The notes under the pieces are model-generated. The model saw nothing but the letters and a program-made list of their open reading frames with translations, did no database searches and was not told where the DNA came from. Shown here piece by piece: positions 1-8,010 of a stretch of 11,596 nucleotides of DNA. Within the stretch, counting starts at the first letter, position 1. The number at the start of each line of letters is the position of its first letter. The DNA lies in assembly GCA_030146155.1 (NCBI GenBank), contig JASLCF010000172.1, positions 1 to 11,596 of the forward strand, in the 5' to 3' direction. A program made the position numbers and the translations under genes. Source of the stretch: Savagea sp. Its GTDB lineage: Bacteria > Bacillota > Bacilli > Bacillales_A > Planococcaceae.

Positions 1-906
1 ATGCAGGAATTGGATTTCATGGGATTACCTGCTCGTGCACTCAATGCTGCCCTTGCCTTCAAAGAAACAATTGAACAATTGACGGCCATGCAAGAATACT
101 TGTCTTTATCAGAATTAGTTGAAGAAATTCTAGAACGCACAGGCTATAAAGAAATGCTTCAAGCAGAGAAAACGATAGAAGCGCAAAGTCGCTTAGAAAA
201 TATTGAAGAGTTTCTATCAGTCACTAAGGCCTTTGAACAAGAAGAAGTTACTGATGAAGATATGGAAGAACAAACAGAACTTGTTGCCTTTTTGACAGAC
301 TTAGCATTAATTGCTGATATTGATTCGTTAGATGAAGAAGAAGAGGAACAAGAGAAAGTGATTCTGATGACGCTTCACTCAGCGAAGGGCTTAGAATTTC
401 CAGTTGTCTTTTTAATTGGGATGGAAGAGAATATTTTCCCTCATATCCGTTCAATTCACGACGAAGAGGAAATGGAAGAAGAACGTCGACTGGCTTACGT
501 CGGCATTACACGTGCAGAAAAAGAGTTGTACTTAACTCATGCGACTTCTCGTATGCTATTTGGACGTTCAAGTTATAATATGCCTTCCCGTTTCATCGCT
601 GAGATTTCTGAGGATTTAATTGAAATAATTCCTGGAAAAGGCTTTGAAATGCAACAGAAAGTTCCTTTTGGTACACAGAGAAGAGCATCAGTTCAATCAG
701 CTTCTAGAAAAAAACCACTCCAAAAAAGTGGCGGAGAAAAATTAGGCTGGTCAGCAGGAGATAAAGCAAAACATAAAAAATGGGGTACAGGCACAGTAGT
801 TAGCCTTAAAGGAAATGGCGACGATTTGGAACTCGATATTGCATTTCCAGCACCCGTAGGAATTAAACGTCTACTCGCAAAATTTGCACCGATTGAAAAA
901 GAATAA
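1..906 (+). CDS. pcrA: ATP-dependent 3'-5' DNA helicase PcrA, C-terminal part (5' end outside window)
   Basis: This is the last 301 codons of the UvrD/Rep-family superfamily 1A helicase, which unwinds DNA in repair and rolling-circle replication and removes RecA filaments and stalled RNA polymerase. Visible parts are the end of the 2B/2A region, helicase motif V (TLHSAKGLEFPVVFLIGMEE, about residues 124-143) and motif VI (EERRLAYVGITRAEKELYL, about 160-178), including the arginine that contacts ATP. A basic linker follows, then the C-terminal Tudor-like domain (from WSAGDKAKHKKWGTGTV to the end), known in PcrA to bind RNA polymerase. The family is about 720-750 residues long, so roughly the first 440 lie left of base 1. 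The ATG at base 1 is therefore an internal methionine, not the start. An acidic stretch (DEEEEEQE, about 111-118) precedes motif V. The gene stops 11 bases before ligA, and a GGGGTGG ribosome site for ligA follows the stop, consistent with one operon. Confidence 0.97.
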   Translation: MQELDFMGLPARALNAALAFKETIEQLTAMQEYLSLSELVEEILERTGYKEMLQAEKTIEAQSRLENIEEFLSVTKAFEQEEVTDEDMEEQTELVAFLTDLALIADIDSLDEEEEEQEKVILMTLHSAKGLEFPVVFLIGMEENIFPHIRSIHDEEEMEEERRLAYVGITRAEKELYLTHATSRMLFGRSSYNMPSRFIAEISEDLIEIIPGKGFEMQQKVPFGTQRRASVQSASRKKPLQKSGGEKLGWSAGDKAKHKKWGTGTVVSLKGNGDDLELDIAFPAPVGIKRLLAKFAPIEKE

Positions 907-917
907 GGGGTGGAATA

Positions 918-2939
918 ATGAACGACATCCAACAAAAAATCGAAAAGCTGCAAAAGCAATTGACTCAATATGGCTATGAATATTATGTCCTTGATCAACC
1001 GACAGTGCCTGATGCAACTTATGATGAACTGATGCAAGAGCTCATTACTTTAGAGACACAATATCCTGCTTTTCAAACCCCTAACTCACCTACTGTTAGG
1101 GTAGGGGGTACAGTTCTTGATAAGTTTGAAAAAGTGCAGCATACCACACCTATGCTTAGCTTATCGAATGCATTTTCAGCAGAAGATATCCGTGAATTTG
1201 ATCGGAAAATCGTTGAAGAATTAGGCTATCGCCCGACGTATGTAGCAGAATTGAAAATTGATGGACTAGCCATCTCTTTACATTATGAGGATGGCCAATT
1301 TGTACGTGGGGCCACACGAGGAGATGGAATGGTAGGTGAAGATATTACATCTAATTTACGCACCATTCATTCTATCCCGTTACAATTGCCTGAAAAAGAA
1401 ACATTCGAAGTACGTGGAGAAGCCTATATGCCCCATGCCTCTTTTGAACAATTAAATAAAAAGAGAGCTGAGGCAGACCAACAGTTATTTGCAAATCCTA
1501 GAAATGCAGCGGCAGGTTCTTTAAGACAGTTAGACCCTAAAATCGCAGCAGATCGTCAGTTATCCGTCTTTATGTATGCGTTAGGTGAAATGGGTACATT
1601 AACGGGGTTAGATTCTCATGAAGAGGCTCTCCAACGATTAAGTTCCCTTTCAATTCGTACAAACGAAGAACGTAAGGTGTGTCAAACAATTGAAGAAGTA
1701 ATTGAATATACAACGTATTGGACAGCTCATCGACATGACCTTCCTTATGAAATTGATGGCATTGTGATCAAAGTCAATCGTTTTGAAGACCAGGAACAAT
1801 TAGGTTATACAGCTAAAAGTCCAAAATGGGCAACGGCTTTCAAGTTTCCAGCAACAGAAAAAACAAGTGAATTAATAGGGATTGAATTGAGCGTCGGTAG
1901 AACGGGCGTTGTTACACCAACTGCGATATTAAAGCCTGTGTTGATAGATGGTTCAACCGTTCAACGTGCTTCTCTTCACAATGAAGATTATCTTATTGAA
2001 AGAGACATTCGGATTGGCGACACAGTCATCGTTAGAAAAGCAGGCGATATCATTCCGGAAATCGTAGGTCCTGTTTTAGCAGAAAGACCAGCCGATGCAG
2101 CAGTTTTTGAAATGCCATCTCATTGTCCATCCTGTGATGAACCACTAGTTAAATTGGATGAAGAAGTCGCTTTACGGTGTATCAATCCAACCTGTCCAGC
2201 TCAGATGAAAGAAGCCATTATTCATTTTGCATCTCGACAAGCAATGAATATTGAAGGGTTGGGTGAGCGAGTTTCTGAGCAACTTTATGAAACAGGTCTT
2301 GTCCAATCAGTGAGCGATCTTTATCAATTAGAAGAAGAACAATTGTTGCCTTTAGAGCGAATGGGTAAGAAATCCGTTGAGAACTTATTAGAGGCGATTG
2401 AACAGTCCAAGCAAAATTCTTTAGAAAAATTGCTGTTCGGTTTAGGTATTCGTCATGTAGGGGCTAAAGTAGCCACTATACTCGCGCAACACTTTGGCTC
2501 ACTAGAACGTCTAGTAGACGCAAGTAAAGAAGAATTAATCACGATCGATGAAATTGGTGACAAAGTAGCGGATGCATTAATCCATTACTTTGCGCAAGAT
2601 GCCGTCATTGAATTGATAGAGCAGTTCAAATTGAAAGGTCTGAATATGAATTACTTAGGGGCACTTCCTTCAGCCAATAAGAGTGAGACATTATTATCTG
2701 GACAAACTGTTGTACTTACAGGGAAATTAGAGCTCCTGACGCGTAACGAAGCTAAAGCTTATCTAGAACAACTGGGAGCGAATGTGACAGGAAGCGTGAG
2801 TAAGAAAACAGACTTGGTCATTGCAGGGGAAGCTGCGGGTTCTAAGTATACAAAAGCAGTCTCATTAGAAATACCAATTTGGGATGAACAACAATTTGTC
2901 GACGTGTTAAAGAAAGAAGAGTTGTGGAATGAATCATAA
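918..2939 (+). CDS. ligA: NAD+-dependent DNA ligase LigA
   Basis: LigA seals nicks during lagging-strand synthesis and repair, using NAD+ to adenylate an active-site lysine. The 673 residues match the usual family length and all domains are present. They are the N-terminal Ia NMN-binding domain (1-65), the adenylation domain with AMP-accepting Lys113 in AELKIDG, and the nucleotidyltransferase motif EIDGIVIKV (278-286). The OB fold follows (about 320-390), then a four-cysteine zinc finger (Cys403, Cys406, Cys421, Cys426), helix-hairpin-helix repeats (about 440-570) and a C-terminal BRCT domain (about 592-673). The start is supported by an AAGGGGTGG site a few bases upstream and by the normal MNDIQQKIEKLQKQL N-terminus. 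The last 11 bases overlap camS in another frame. The order pcrA-ligA-camS is standard in Bacillales. Confidence 0.98.
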   Translation: MNDIQQKIEKLQKQLTQYGYEYYVLDQPTVPDATYDELMQELITLETQYPAFQTPNSPTVRVGGTVLDKFEKVQHTTPMLSLSNAFSAEDIREFDRKIVEELGYRPTYVAELKIDGLAISLHYEDGQFVRGATRGDGMVGEDITSNLRTIHSIPLQLPEKETFEVRGEAYMPHASFEQLNKKRAEADQQLFANPRNAAAGSLRQLDPKIAADRQLSVFMYALGEMGTLTGLDSHEEALQRLSSLSIRTNEERKVCQTIEEVIEYTTYWTAHRHDLPYEIDGIVIKVNRFEDQEQLGYTAKSPKWATAFKFPATEKTSELIGIELSVGRTGVVTPTAILKPVLIDGSTVQRASLHNEDYLIERDIRIGDTVIVRKAGDIIPEIVGPVLAERPADAAVFEMPSHCPSCDEPLVKLDEEVALRCINPTCPAQMKEAIIHFASRQAMNIEGLGERVSEQLYETGLVQSVSDLYQLEEEQLLPLERMGKKSVENLLEAIEQSKQNSLEKLLFGLGIRHVGAKVATILAQHFGSLERLVDASKEELITIDEIGDKVADALIHYFAQDAVIELIEQFKLKGLNMNYLGALPSANKSETLLSGQTVVLTGKLELLTRNEAKAYLEQLGANVTGSVSKKTDLVIAGEAAGSKYTKAVSLEIPIWDEQQFVDVLKKEELWNES

Positions 2940-4044
2940 AACAAAAGGACTTGTTCTTTGTTCAGCACTTGCTATCTTTTTAGCTTCTTGTGCACCACTT
3001 AGCCCTAAAAAAGAAGAAACGATAGCAGATACGGAAGAGCAACAGGAGGAAGTTGTTGAAATTCCTGCGATGCAGATTGAGGACAAGTATTATAAAACAC
3101 TTTTACCGTTTAAACAGAGTGAAACTCATGGTTTAGTCGTGGATAATCTAGGCACAAAATACGATATGGAAGAAGTGGAAGACGGGCTTTTAAGAATTTC
3201 TTCTCAGTATTTTCCTACGAAAGATTATTTTTTTAGAGGCGGGCAGTATCTCCCGAAAGATGTTGTGATTTCATGGTTGAGTCGTGTGGATAAAAATGAA
3301 GCAGGACTAAATCAAGCTTCATCCAATACGGGAGATGATGAACAAAACCCCATTATTTTGGCACATATTACTGAGCAAAATTATTTAAAACGTTCTGCTG
3401 ACAATAAGGTAAGTGTCGAAGGAATCTCGATTGGACTAGCTTTAAATTCAGTTTTTTATAACCGAGCTGGGGCCGAGATTCAATTAAGTGATGCGACATT
3501 AAAAGCTGAAGGTGAACGGTTAGCTAATGAAGTCGTGAAGCGGATGCGTGAGGAATTAGACGTTACACTTCCAATTGTCGTAGGTGTTTTCAAACAAGAA
3601 GAACGAAATTCTATTGTTCCTGGTACTTATTTTATGCAAGGGAAAGCAGATAAAGGGAAAAATAGTATTGGTTCATGGACAATGATTAATGAAGAATATG
3701 TCATTTTCCCAAAAAGTAATACGGAAGAAAAATATCGTGATTTAAATATGAAAATGAACAATTTTAAGCAAGATGTCGATAAATTTTTCCCGAGTTTCGT
3801 CAACGTTATAGGTAAAGGATTTTATGTAGATGGAGATTTACAGAAATTAACGATTGAGATGCCTATTCAGTTTTTTGGAACGAGTGAAACGGTTGGCTTT
3901 ACTCAGCATGTGACAGGTTTAATTGTGCAACATTTCTCATCGAGTAATGTAGAAGTGAACATTCATACCATTAATGGACCAGAAGCATTAATTTTAAAGA
4001 AACCGAATGAAGAAGAACCATTTGTTCATTTATACCGCTATTAA
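2929..4044 (+). CDS. camS: CamS family sex-pheromone lipoprotein
   Basis: The 371-residue protein has a lipoprotein signal: a charged start (MNHKTKG), a hydrophobic core and lipobox LASC with Cys21 as the predicted lipidated residue. It should be anchored to the outer face of the membrane. Family membership rests on position after ligA, length, an acidic linker after the cysteine (KKEETIADTEEQQEE), and a C-terminal body with the ISWLSRVD and FVNVIGKGFYVDG stretches typical of CamS/YerH. In Staphylococcus and Enterococcus the cleaved signal peptide of such lipoproteins yields the cAM373-type heptapeptide pheromone. The role of the mature protein is unsettled. Here the seven residues before Cys21 are LAIFLAS, close to cAM373 (AIFILAS). 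Translation starts inside ligA (11-base overlap), with only a weak AAGAAAGAAGAG ribosome site, so coupling to ligA translation is likely. Confidence 0.93.
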   Translation: MNHKTKGLVLCSALAIFLASCAPLSPKKEETIADTEEQQEEVVEIPAMQIEDKYYKTLLPFKQSETHGLVVDNLGTKYDMEEVEDGLLRISSQYFPTKDYFFRGGQYLPKDVVISWLSRVDKNEAGLNQASSNTGDDEQNPIILAHITEQNYLKRSADNKVSVEGISIGLALNSVFYNRAGAEIQLSDATLKAEGERLANEVVKRMREELDVTLPIVVGVFKQEERNSIVPGTYFMQGKADKGKNSIGSWTMINEEYVIFPKSNTEEKYRDLNMKMNNFKQDVDKFFPSFVNVIGKGFYVDGDLQKLTIEMPIQFFGTSETVGFTQHVTGLIVQHFSSSNVEVNIHTINGPEALILKKPNEEEPFVHLYRY

Positions 4045-4052
4045 TCAATAGC
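4037..4052 (+). other. small hairpin over the camS stop codon
   Basis: GCTATT (4037-4042) and AATAGC (4047-4052) form a perfect 6-bp stem with a 4-base loop spanning the camS stop. No T tract follows, so a classical intrinsic terminator is not supported. It may slow decay of, or weakly terminate, the pcrA-ligA-camS transcript. A chance occurrence is possible. Confidence 0.25.
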
Positions 4053-4069
4053 AACAAGGGAATGCTAAC

Positions 4070-4098
4070 TTTTCAATCAATTGATAGGATGGTATGAT
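4070..4098 (+). promoter_or_regulatory. sigma-A-type promoter of gatCAB with extended -10
   Basis: A -35-like TTTTCA (4070-4075, 4 of 6 matches) is separated by 17 bases from TATGAT (4093-4098, 5 of 6 matches). TG at 4090-4091 gives an extended -10 (TGnTATGAT), which compensates for the weak -35. The predicted transcript start near 4105 leaves a leader of about 19 bases holding the AAGGAGGGG ribosome site (4111-4119). The spacer contains the perfect palindrome ATCAATTGAT (4076-4085). The promoter separates gatCAB from the operon upstream. Confidence 0.65.
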
Positions 4099-4123
4099 AG
4101 AACAAGAATGAAGGAGGGGCAAC

Positions 4124-4414
4124 ATGACAAAATTAACGAATGAAGATGTGCTTTATTATGCGAATTTTGCTAGAGTCGCACTAAAAGAGCAAGAAGTAGA
4201 AACACTGAAAGAAGAATTAACAAAGATGATTGATTATGCTTCTGTACTCAAAGAAGCTAACGTAGAAGGAATTTCACCGATGACGCACCCACTTCAACGT
4301 GTGAATGTAATGAGAGAAGACGTTGTACAAGATGTCCTCGACCGTGATGAAATGCTGAAAAATGTAGAATTACATGAAGCAGGTATGATTAAAGTACCGA
4401 ATACATTTGAATAA
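4124..4414 (+). CDS. gatC: Asp-tRNA(Asn)/Glu-tRNA(Gln) amidotransferase subunit GatC
   Basis: GatC is the small subunit of the trimeric GatCAB amidotransferase. It wraps around the GatA-GatB interface and stabilises the complex. The 96-residue length is typical. The N-terminal helix LTNEDVLYYANFARVALKEQE and the middle motif VEGISPMTHP, which inserts between the two large subunits, are both clearly present. The start has a near-perfect AAGGAGGGG site 4-5 bases upstream. The gene is first in the gat operon, directly behind the 4070-4098 promoter, and its stop overlaps the AAGGAGGA site of gatA, so expression of the two is closely linked. Confidence 0.97.
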   Translation: MTKLTNEDVLYYANFARVALKEQEVETLKEELTKMIDYASVLKEANVEGISPMTHPLQRVNVMREDVVQDVLDRDEMLKNVELHEAGMIKVPNTFE

Positions 4415-4429
4415 GGAGGAGCTTGCACA

Positions 4430-5893
4430 ATGAGCGTACTAAAGGGAACAATTGCAGAGTTACAAGAACTCTACAAACAAAAACAAATCAGTGTAAAAGA
4501 AGTAGCAGAGCAAACACTACAACAAATCAAAGCAGTAGAACCTAGCATTCAAGCTTTTTTAACGGTAACAGAAGAGCAAGCTTTACAACAAGCGACGTTA
4601 AAAGATGGACAAGATGCAGCAGGTTCATTATTTGGTATTCCAGTAGCGATTAAAGATAATATTGTGACAAAAGATATCAAAACAACAGCAGCGAGTAAAA
4701 TGCTTGAGAATTTTGTACCTGTGTATAGTGCAACCGCAGTAGAAAAATTAGAGCAAGCAGGTGCAATTTCGTTTGGTAAATTAAATTTAGATGAATTTGC
4801 GATGGGATCTACAACAGAGAACTCAGCTTTCCAAGCAACTACTAATCCTTGGGACATCACAAAAGTACCAGGTGGTTCATCAGGCGGTTCTGCAGCAGCA
4901 GTCGCAGCTAATGAAGTTTTATTAACGTTAGGAACAGATACGGGTGGGTCGATTCGTCAACCAGCTGCTTTTTGTGGCGTAGTGGGTATGAAACCTACAT
5001 ATGGTCGCGTATCTAGACATGGTTTAATTGCTTTCGCCTCTTCGTTAGACCAAATCGGACCAATTACAAAAACTGTAAAAGATAATGCGATTGCACTTGA
5101 AGCGATTGCTGGAGAAGATTTATACGATTCATCCTCTGCAGAACAGTCAGTGCCACACTTTGTAGAGTCTTTAGAGGGGAACTTACAAGGCTTAAAAGTT
5201 GCCGTTCCGAAAGAATACTTTGGAGAAGGTGTCGATCAAGGCGTGAAAGAGCAAGTTCATGCAGCCATTCGTCAACTTGAAGCACTAGGTGCAACAGTCG
5301 ATGAAGTTTCACTCCCACATTCTAAGTATGCATCAGAAACGTATTACGTAATCGCATCAGCTGAAGCATCCTCTAATCTAGCGCGTTATGATGGAATCCA
5401 CTATGGTTACCGTACAAAACACTATACGAACTTGGATGAAATTTATTTCAATACGCGTGGAGAAGCATTTGGAGATGAAGTGAAAAAACGTCTACTTTTC
5501 GGAACGTATGCATTAAGTGGTCAGCATCATGAAGACATTTATGTGCATGCTCAAAAAGTCCGTCATTTAATTGCTCAAGACTTTAAGCAAGTGTTTGAAC
5601 AATATGATGTGATTGTAGGTCCATCAGCTGCAACGCCAGCCTATGACTTAGGAAAAGCTGTTCAGCACCCACTTACAGTGTATGCAAACGATGTGTTAAC
5701 AACACCAGTTAACTTAGCAGGCGTCCCAGCAATGAGTGTACCTTGTGGATTTGTTGACGGTTTACCAGTAGGTCTTCAGTTGATTGGTAAACATTTTGAT
5801 GAAGCGACTCTCTATCGCGTTGCTTACGCTTTTGAGCAAGCAACCGATTTTCATAAGCAACAACCAAGTCTTGCAGGAGGTGTGAAGGAATGA
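4430..5893 (+). CDS. gatA: Asp-tRNA(Asn)/Glu-tRNA(Gln) amidotransferase subunit GatA
   Basis: GatA is the glutaminase subunit. It hydrolyses glutamine (or asparagine) and sends ammonia through an internal channel to GatB. At 487 residues it has normal length, with the amidase-signature fold and an intact Ser-cisSer-Lys triad. Lys75 lies in VAIKDNI, Ser150 in the glycine/serine loop GGSSGGS (148-154), and nucleophile Ser174 in DTGGSIRQPA. These correspond, with a constant offset of four, to Lys79, Ser154 and Ser178 of the Staphylococcus aureus enzyme. The start at 4430 follows AAGGAGGA (4413-4420). The stop overlaps the gatB start as ATGA, giving translational coupling that should keep subunits in equal amounts. 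Confidence 0.98.
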   Translation: MSVLKGTIAELQELYKQKQISVKEVAEQTLQQIKAVEPSIQAFLTVTEEQALQQATLKDGQDAAGSLFGIPVAIKDNIVTKDIKTTAASKMLENFVPVYSATAVEKLEQAGAISFGKLNLDEFAMGSTTENSAFQATTNPWDITKVPGGSSGGSAAAVAANEVLLTLGTDTGGSIRQPAAFCGVVGMKPTYGRVSRHGLIAFASSLDQIGPITKTVKDNAIALEAIAGEDLYDSSSAEQSVPHFVESLEGNLQGLKVAVPKEYFGEGVDQGVKEQVHAAIRQLEALGATVDEVSLPHSKYASETYYVIASAEASSNLARYDGIHYGYRTKHYTNLDEIYFNTRGEAFGDEVKKRLLFGTYALSGQHHEDIYVHAQKVRHLIAQDFKQVFEQYDVIVGPSAATPAYDLGKAVQHPLTVYANDVLTTPVNLAGVPAMSVPCGFVDGLPVGLQLIGKHFDEATLYRVAYAFEQATDFHKQQPSLAGGVKE

Positions 5894-7317
5894 ACTTTGA
5901 AACGATTATTGGATTAGAAATTCACGTAGAATTAAAAACAGATACTAAAATTTTCTCACCTGCTCCTTCTCACTTTGGTGCAGAGCCGAATACTAACATT
6001 CATATTACAGATTTAGCATATCCAGGTGTCTTACCTGTATTAAATAAACAAGCGATTGAATATGGAATGAAAGCTTCACTTGCATTAAATTGCGACATTT
6101 CACGTCATCAACATTTTGAAAGAAAACATTATTACTATCCAGATAACCCGAAAGCTTATCAAATTACACAAGATGAGCGTCCAGTAGGCGTGGGCGGTTG
6201 GGTAGACATTGAAGTCGATGGACAACCGAAGCGTATTCGTTTACATCACATCCATTTAGAAGAAGACGCAGGCAAACTTACACACTCTAAAGATGGTTCT
6301 TTAGTCGACTTAAATCGTCAAGGTACGCCACTCATTGAAATTGTTACAGAAGCAGATATTCGTTCTGCTGATGAAGCTTATGCTTTCCTTGAGAAGTTAA
6401 AAGCGATTATTCAATATACAGGTGTATCTGATGTGCGTATGGAAGAAGGTTCGCTTCGTTGTGACGCTAATATTTCTATTCGCCCATACGGACAAGAAGC
6501 ATTCGGTACTAAAACTGAACTTAAAAACTTGAACTCATTTAACTTTATTCGTCGTGGAATTGAGAAAGAGGTTGCACGCCAGAAAGCTATTCTGTTAAAT
6601 GGTGGTGAAATTCAACAGGAAACACGTAGATACGATGAATCTACAGGTGAAACAATTTTAATGCGTATTAAAGGGAGCGCAGATGACTATCGCTTCATTA
6701 ATGATCCAGACCTTCCTGAAGTATTCGTGAGTGAAGAATGGATTGAACGCGTTCAATCAGAAATTCCTGAATTACCGGATGCTCGTAAAGCTCGTTATAT
6801 GGATGAGTGGGGATTACCTTCTTATGATGCGATGGTATTGACTTTAACAAAAGAAATGTCTGACTTTTTTGAAGCAACAGTAGCTGCAGGAGCAGATCCT
6901 AAATTGGCTTCGAATTGGTTAATGGGTGAAGTTTCAGCCTATTTAAATAAAGAACAATTAGAGTTGCATGATACAAAATTAACACCAACGAATTTAGCAG
7001 GTATGATTCAACTCATCGAAGATGGTACGATTTCATCGAAAATCGCTAAAAAACTATTTGCAGAATTAATTAAAAACGGTGGAGAAGCAGAAAAGATTGT
7101 GAAAGAAAAAGGCATGATTCAAATTTCTGACCCAGCGATTCTCTTGGGCTTCGTTACAGAGGTACTCGACAATAATGAGCAGTCTATTGCTGACTTTAAA
7201 GAAGGAAAAGACCGAGCGATTGGTTTCCTTGTCGGACAAATTATGAAAGCCTCTAAAGGCCAAGCCAACCCACCATTAGTGAATAAACTATTGATGGAAG
7301 AAATCAAAAAACGATAA
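5890..7317 (+). CDS. gatB: Asp-tRNA(Asn)/Glu-tRNA(Gln) amidotransferase subunit GatB
   Basis: GatB binds mischarged Glu-tRNA(Gln) or Asp-tRNA(Asn), phosphorylates the acyl side chain with ATP and completes amidation with ammonia from GatA. The 475 residues cover the cradle/kinase domain (1-290), with GLEIHVEL at the N-terminus, YYYPDNPKAYQ (81-91) and HLEEDAGK (122-129). The family signature VDLNRQGTPLIEIV (139-152) follows. The C-terminal helical and YqeY-like tRNA-binding tail (about 295-475) ends with FLVGQIMKASKGQANP and KLLMEEIKK, as expected. Translation starts within the ATGA overlap with gatA, after AGGAGGTG (5875-5882). The gene closes the gat operon, followed by a strong terminator. 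No damage or unusual residue is seen. Confidence 0.98.
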   Translation: MNFETIIGLEIHVELKTDTKIFSPAPSHFGAEPNTNIHITDLAYPGVLPVLNKQAIEYGMKASLALNCDISRHQHFERKHYYYPDNPKAYQITQDERPVGVGGWVDIEVDGQPKRIRLHHIHLEEDAGKLTHSKDGSLVDLNRQGTPLIEIVTEADIRSADEAYAFLEKLKAIIQYTGVSDVRMEEGSLRCDANISIRPYGQEAFGTKTELKNLNSFNFIRRGIEKEVARQKAILLNGGEIQQETRRYDESTGETILMRIKGSADDYRFINDPDLPEVFVSEEWIERVQSEIPELPDARKARYMDEWGLPSYDAMVLTLTKEMSDFFEATVAAGADPKLASNWLMGEVSAYLNKEQLELHDTKLTPTNLAGMIQLIEDGTISSKIAKKLFAELIKNGGEAEKIVKEKGMIQISDPAILLGFVTEVLDNNEQSIADFKEGKDRAIGFLVGQIMKASKGQANPPLVNKLLMEEIKKR

Positions 7318-7328
7318 AATGAGATATG

Positions 7329-7382
7329 AACTACAAGTGATTCCATCTAATTTGATGATGGAATCAACGACTTGTAGTTTTT
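7329..7382 (+). terminator. rho-independent terminator of gatCAB
   Basis: The left arm AACTACAAG plus TGATTCCATC (7329-7347) pairs with GATGGAATCA (7357-7366) and CTTGTAGTT (7371-7379). This gives 19 base pairs with a 9-base loop and a 4-base bulge (ACGA, 7367-7370), ending in a TTTTT tract (7378-7382). It begins 11 bases after the gatB stop. The stem is longer and richer in A-T than most terminators of this class. Confidence 0.88.
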
Positions 7383-7413
7383 GTCCATTCAATAGATAAA
7401 GGAGAGAAGCTAC

Positions 7414-7965
7414 ATGACAGTAGAGCTCGATTTTTTCAATAAAGGAATTTCTCTTGATCAGTATATGGATGAAATGACGGAGAAAAAAGAAGAATCTTTT
7501 GCAGTTTACGAGGGATTTCAGTGTCCACAAACAGCTTCATTTTATGCACAGTTACAACCTAAAGCTACAAAAGTTCTTATCATTACAGAAGATTGGTGCG
7601 GAGATGCCATGATGAACAACCCCATTTTAAGAAAAATCGGGGAGTTGGCACACTTAGATATGAGAGTAGCTTATCGTGATGCAGATCCAACACTAATCGA
7701 TCGACATCTCACAAATGGCGGCCGTTCCATTCCAGTCTATTTATTATTAGATGAAGCGGGTGAAGTTGTTGCCAAGTGGGGACCACGTGCACAACTCGTG
7801 CAACAAGATGTCACAGAAAAAATGGCTGCTTTACCAGAACAAACGGCTCCTGATTTTGAAGAAAAAAAGAAAGAAACCATTCAACAGCTAACACAAGCCT
7901 ATGTAACTAATATTAAGTATTGGGAAGCCGTGCATGATGAATTAGTAGCATTGATAACGAAGTAA
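7414..7965 (+). CDS. thioredoxin-fold protein with WCGD motif
   Basis: A 183-residue cytosolic protein with no signal peptide. A thioredoxin-like core is recognisable: strand KVLIITEDWCGDA (53-65) carries the active-site equivalent Trp61-Cys62-Gly63-Asp64, and RSIPVYLLLDEAGEVVAKWG (104-123) supplies the cis-proline loop (Pro107) and the next strand pair. The order resembles the Thioredoxin_9-type proteins of Bacillales. Canonical thioredoxins have WCGPC; here the second cysteine is Asp, so a two-cysteine disulfide exchange at this site is not possible. A monothiol or non-redox role is more likely. Another cysteine, Cys37 (FQCPQT), lies outside the motif. The C-terminal tail (about 145-183) is helical and charged. 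Ribosome site AAAGGAGAG lies at 7398-7406. No convincing promoter follows the gat terminator, so expression may rely on read-through. The substrate is unknown. Confidence 0.85.
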   Translation: MTVELDFFNKGISLDQYMDEMTEKKEESFAVYEGFQCPQTASFYAQLQPKATKVLIITEDWCGDAMMNNPILRKIGELAHLDMRVAYRDADPTLIDRHLTNGGRSIPVYLLLDEAGEVVAKWGPRAQLVQQDVTEKMAALPEQTAPDFEEKKKETIQQLTQAYVTNIKYWEAVHDELVALITK

Positions 7966-7978
7966 GTAGGACAATAAA
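7951..7978 (+). promoter_or_regulatory. possible promoter of dagK
   Basis: TTGATA (7951-7956, 5 of 6 matches to the -35 consensus) and AATAAA (7973-7978, 4 of 6 to -10) are 16 bases apart, within the last codons of the preceding gene and the following gap. Transcription would begin near 7985, just before the AAAGAAGG ribosome site (about 7995-8002). AT-rich sequence makes chance matches common. Confidence 0.25.
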
Positions 7979-8010
7979 AAGTAAAAGTCATTTGAAAGAA
8001 GGTCCGTTCA

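Noticed and set aside
1..3. ATG at base 1 as the start of a 301-residue protein
   Set aside because: The sequence matches the middle of PcrA without the helicase N-terminus, so the frame simply enters from outside the window.
4549..4860. Antisense frame of 103 codons inside gatA, and similar opposite-strand frames in the other genes
   Set aside because: They lie fully inside strongly conserved genes, have no ribosome sites or recognisable domains, and reflect the complement of real coding sequence.
7372..7400. Promoter TTGTAG, 17 bases, GATAAA for the thioredoxin-like gene
   Set aside because: The -10 would overlap the ribosome site (7398-7406), so transcription would begin after it. The elements also lie in the gat terminator.
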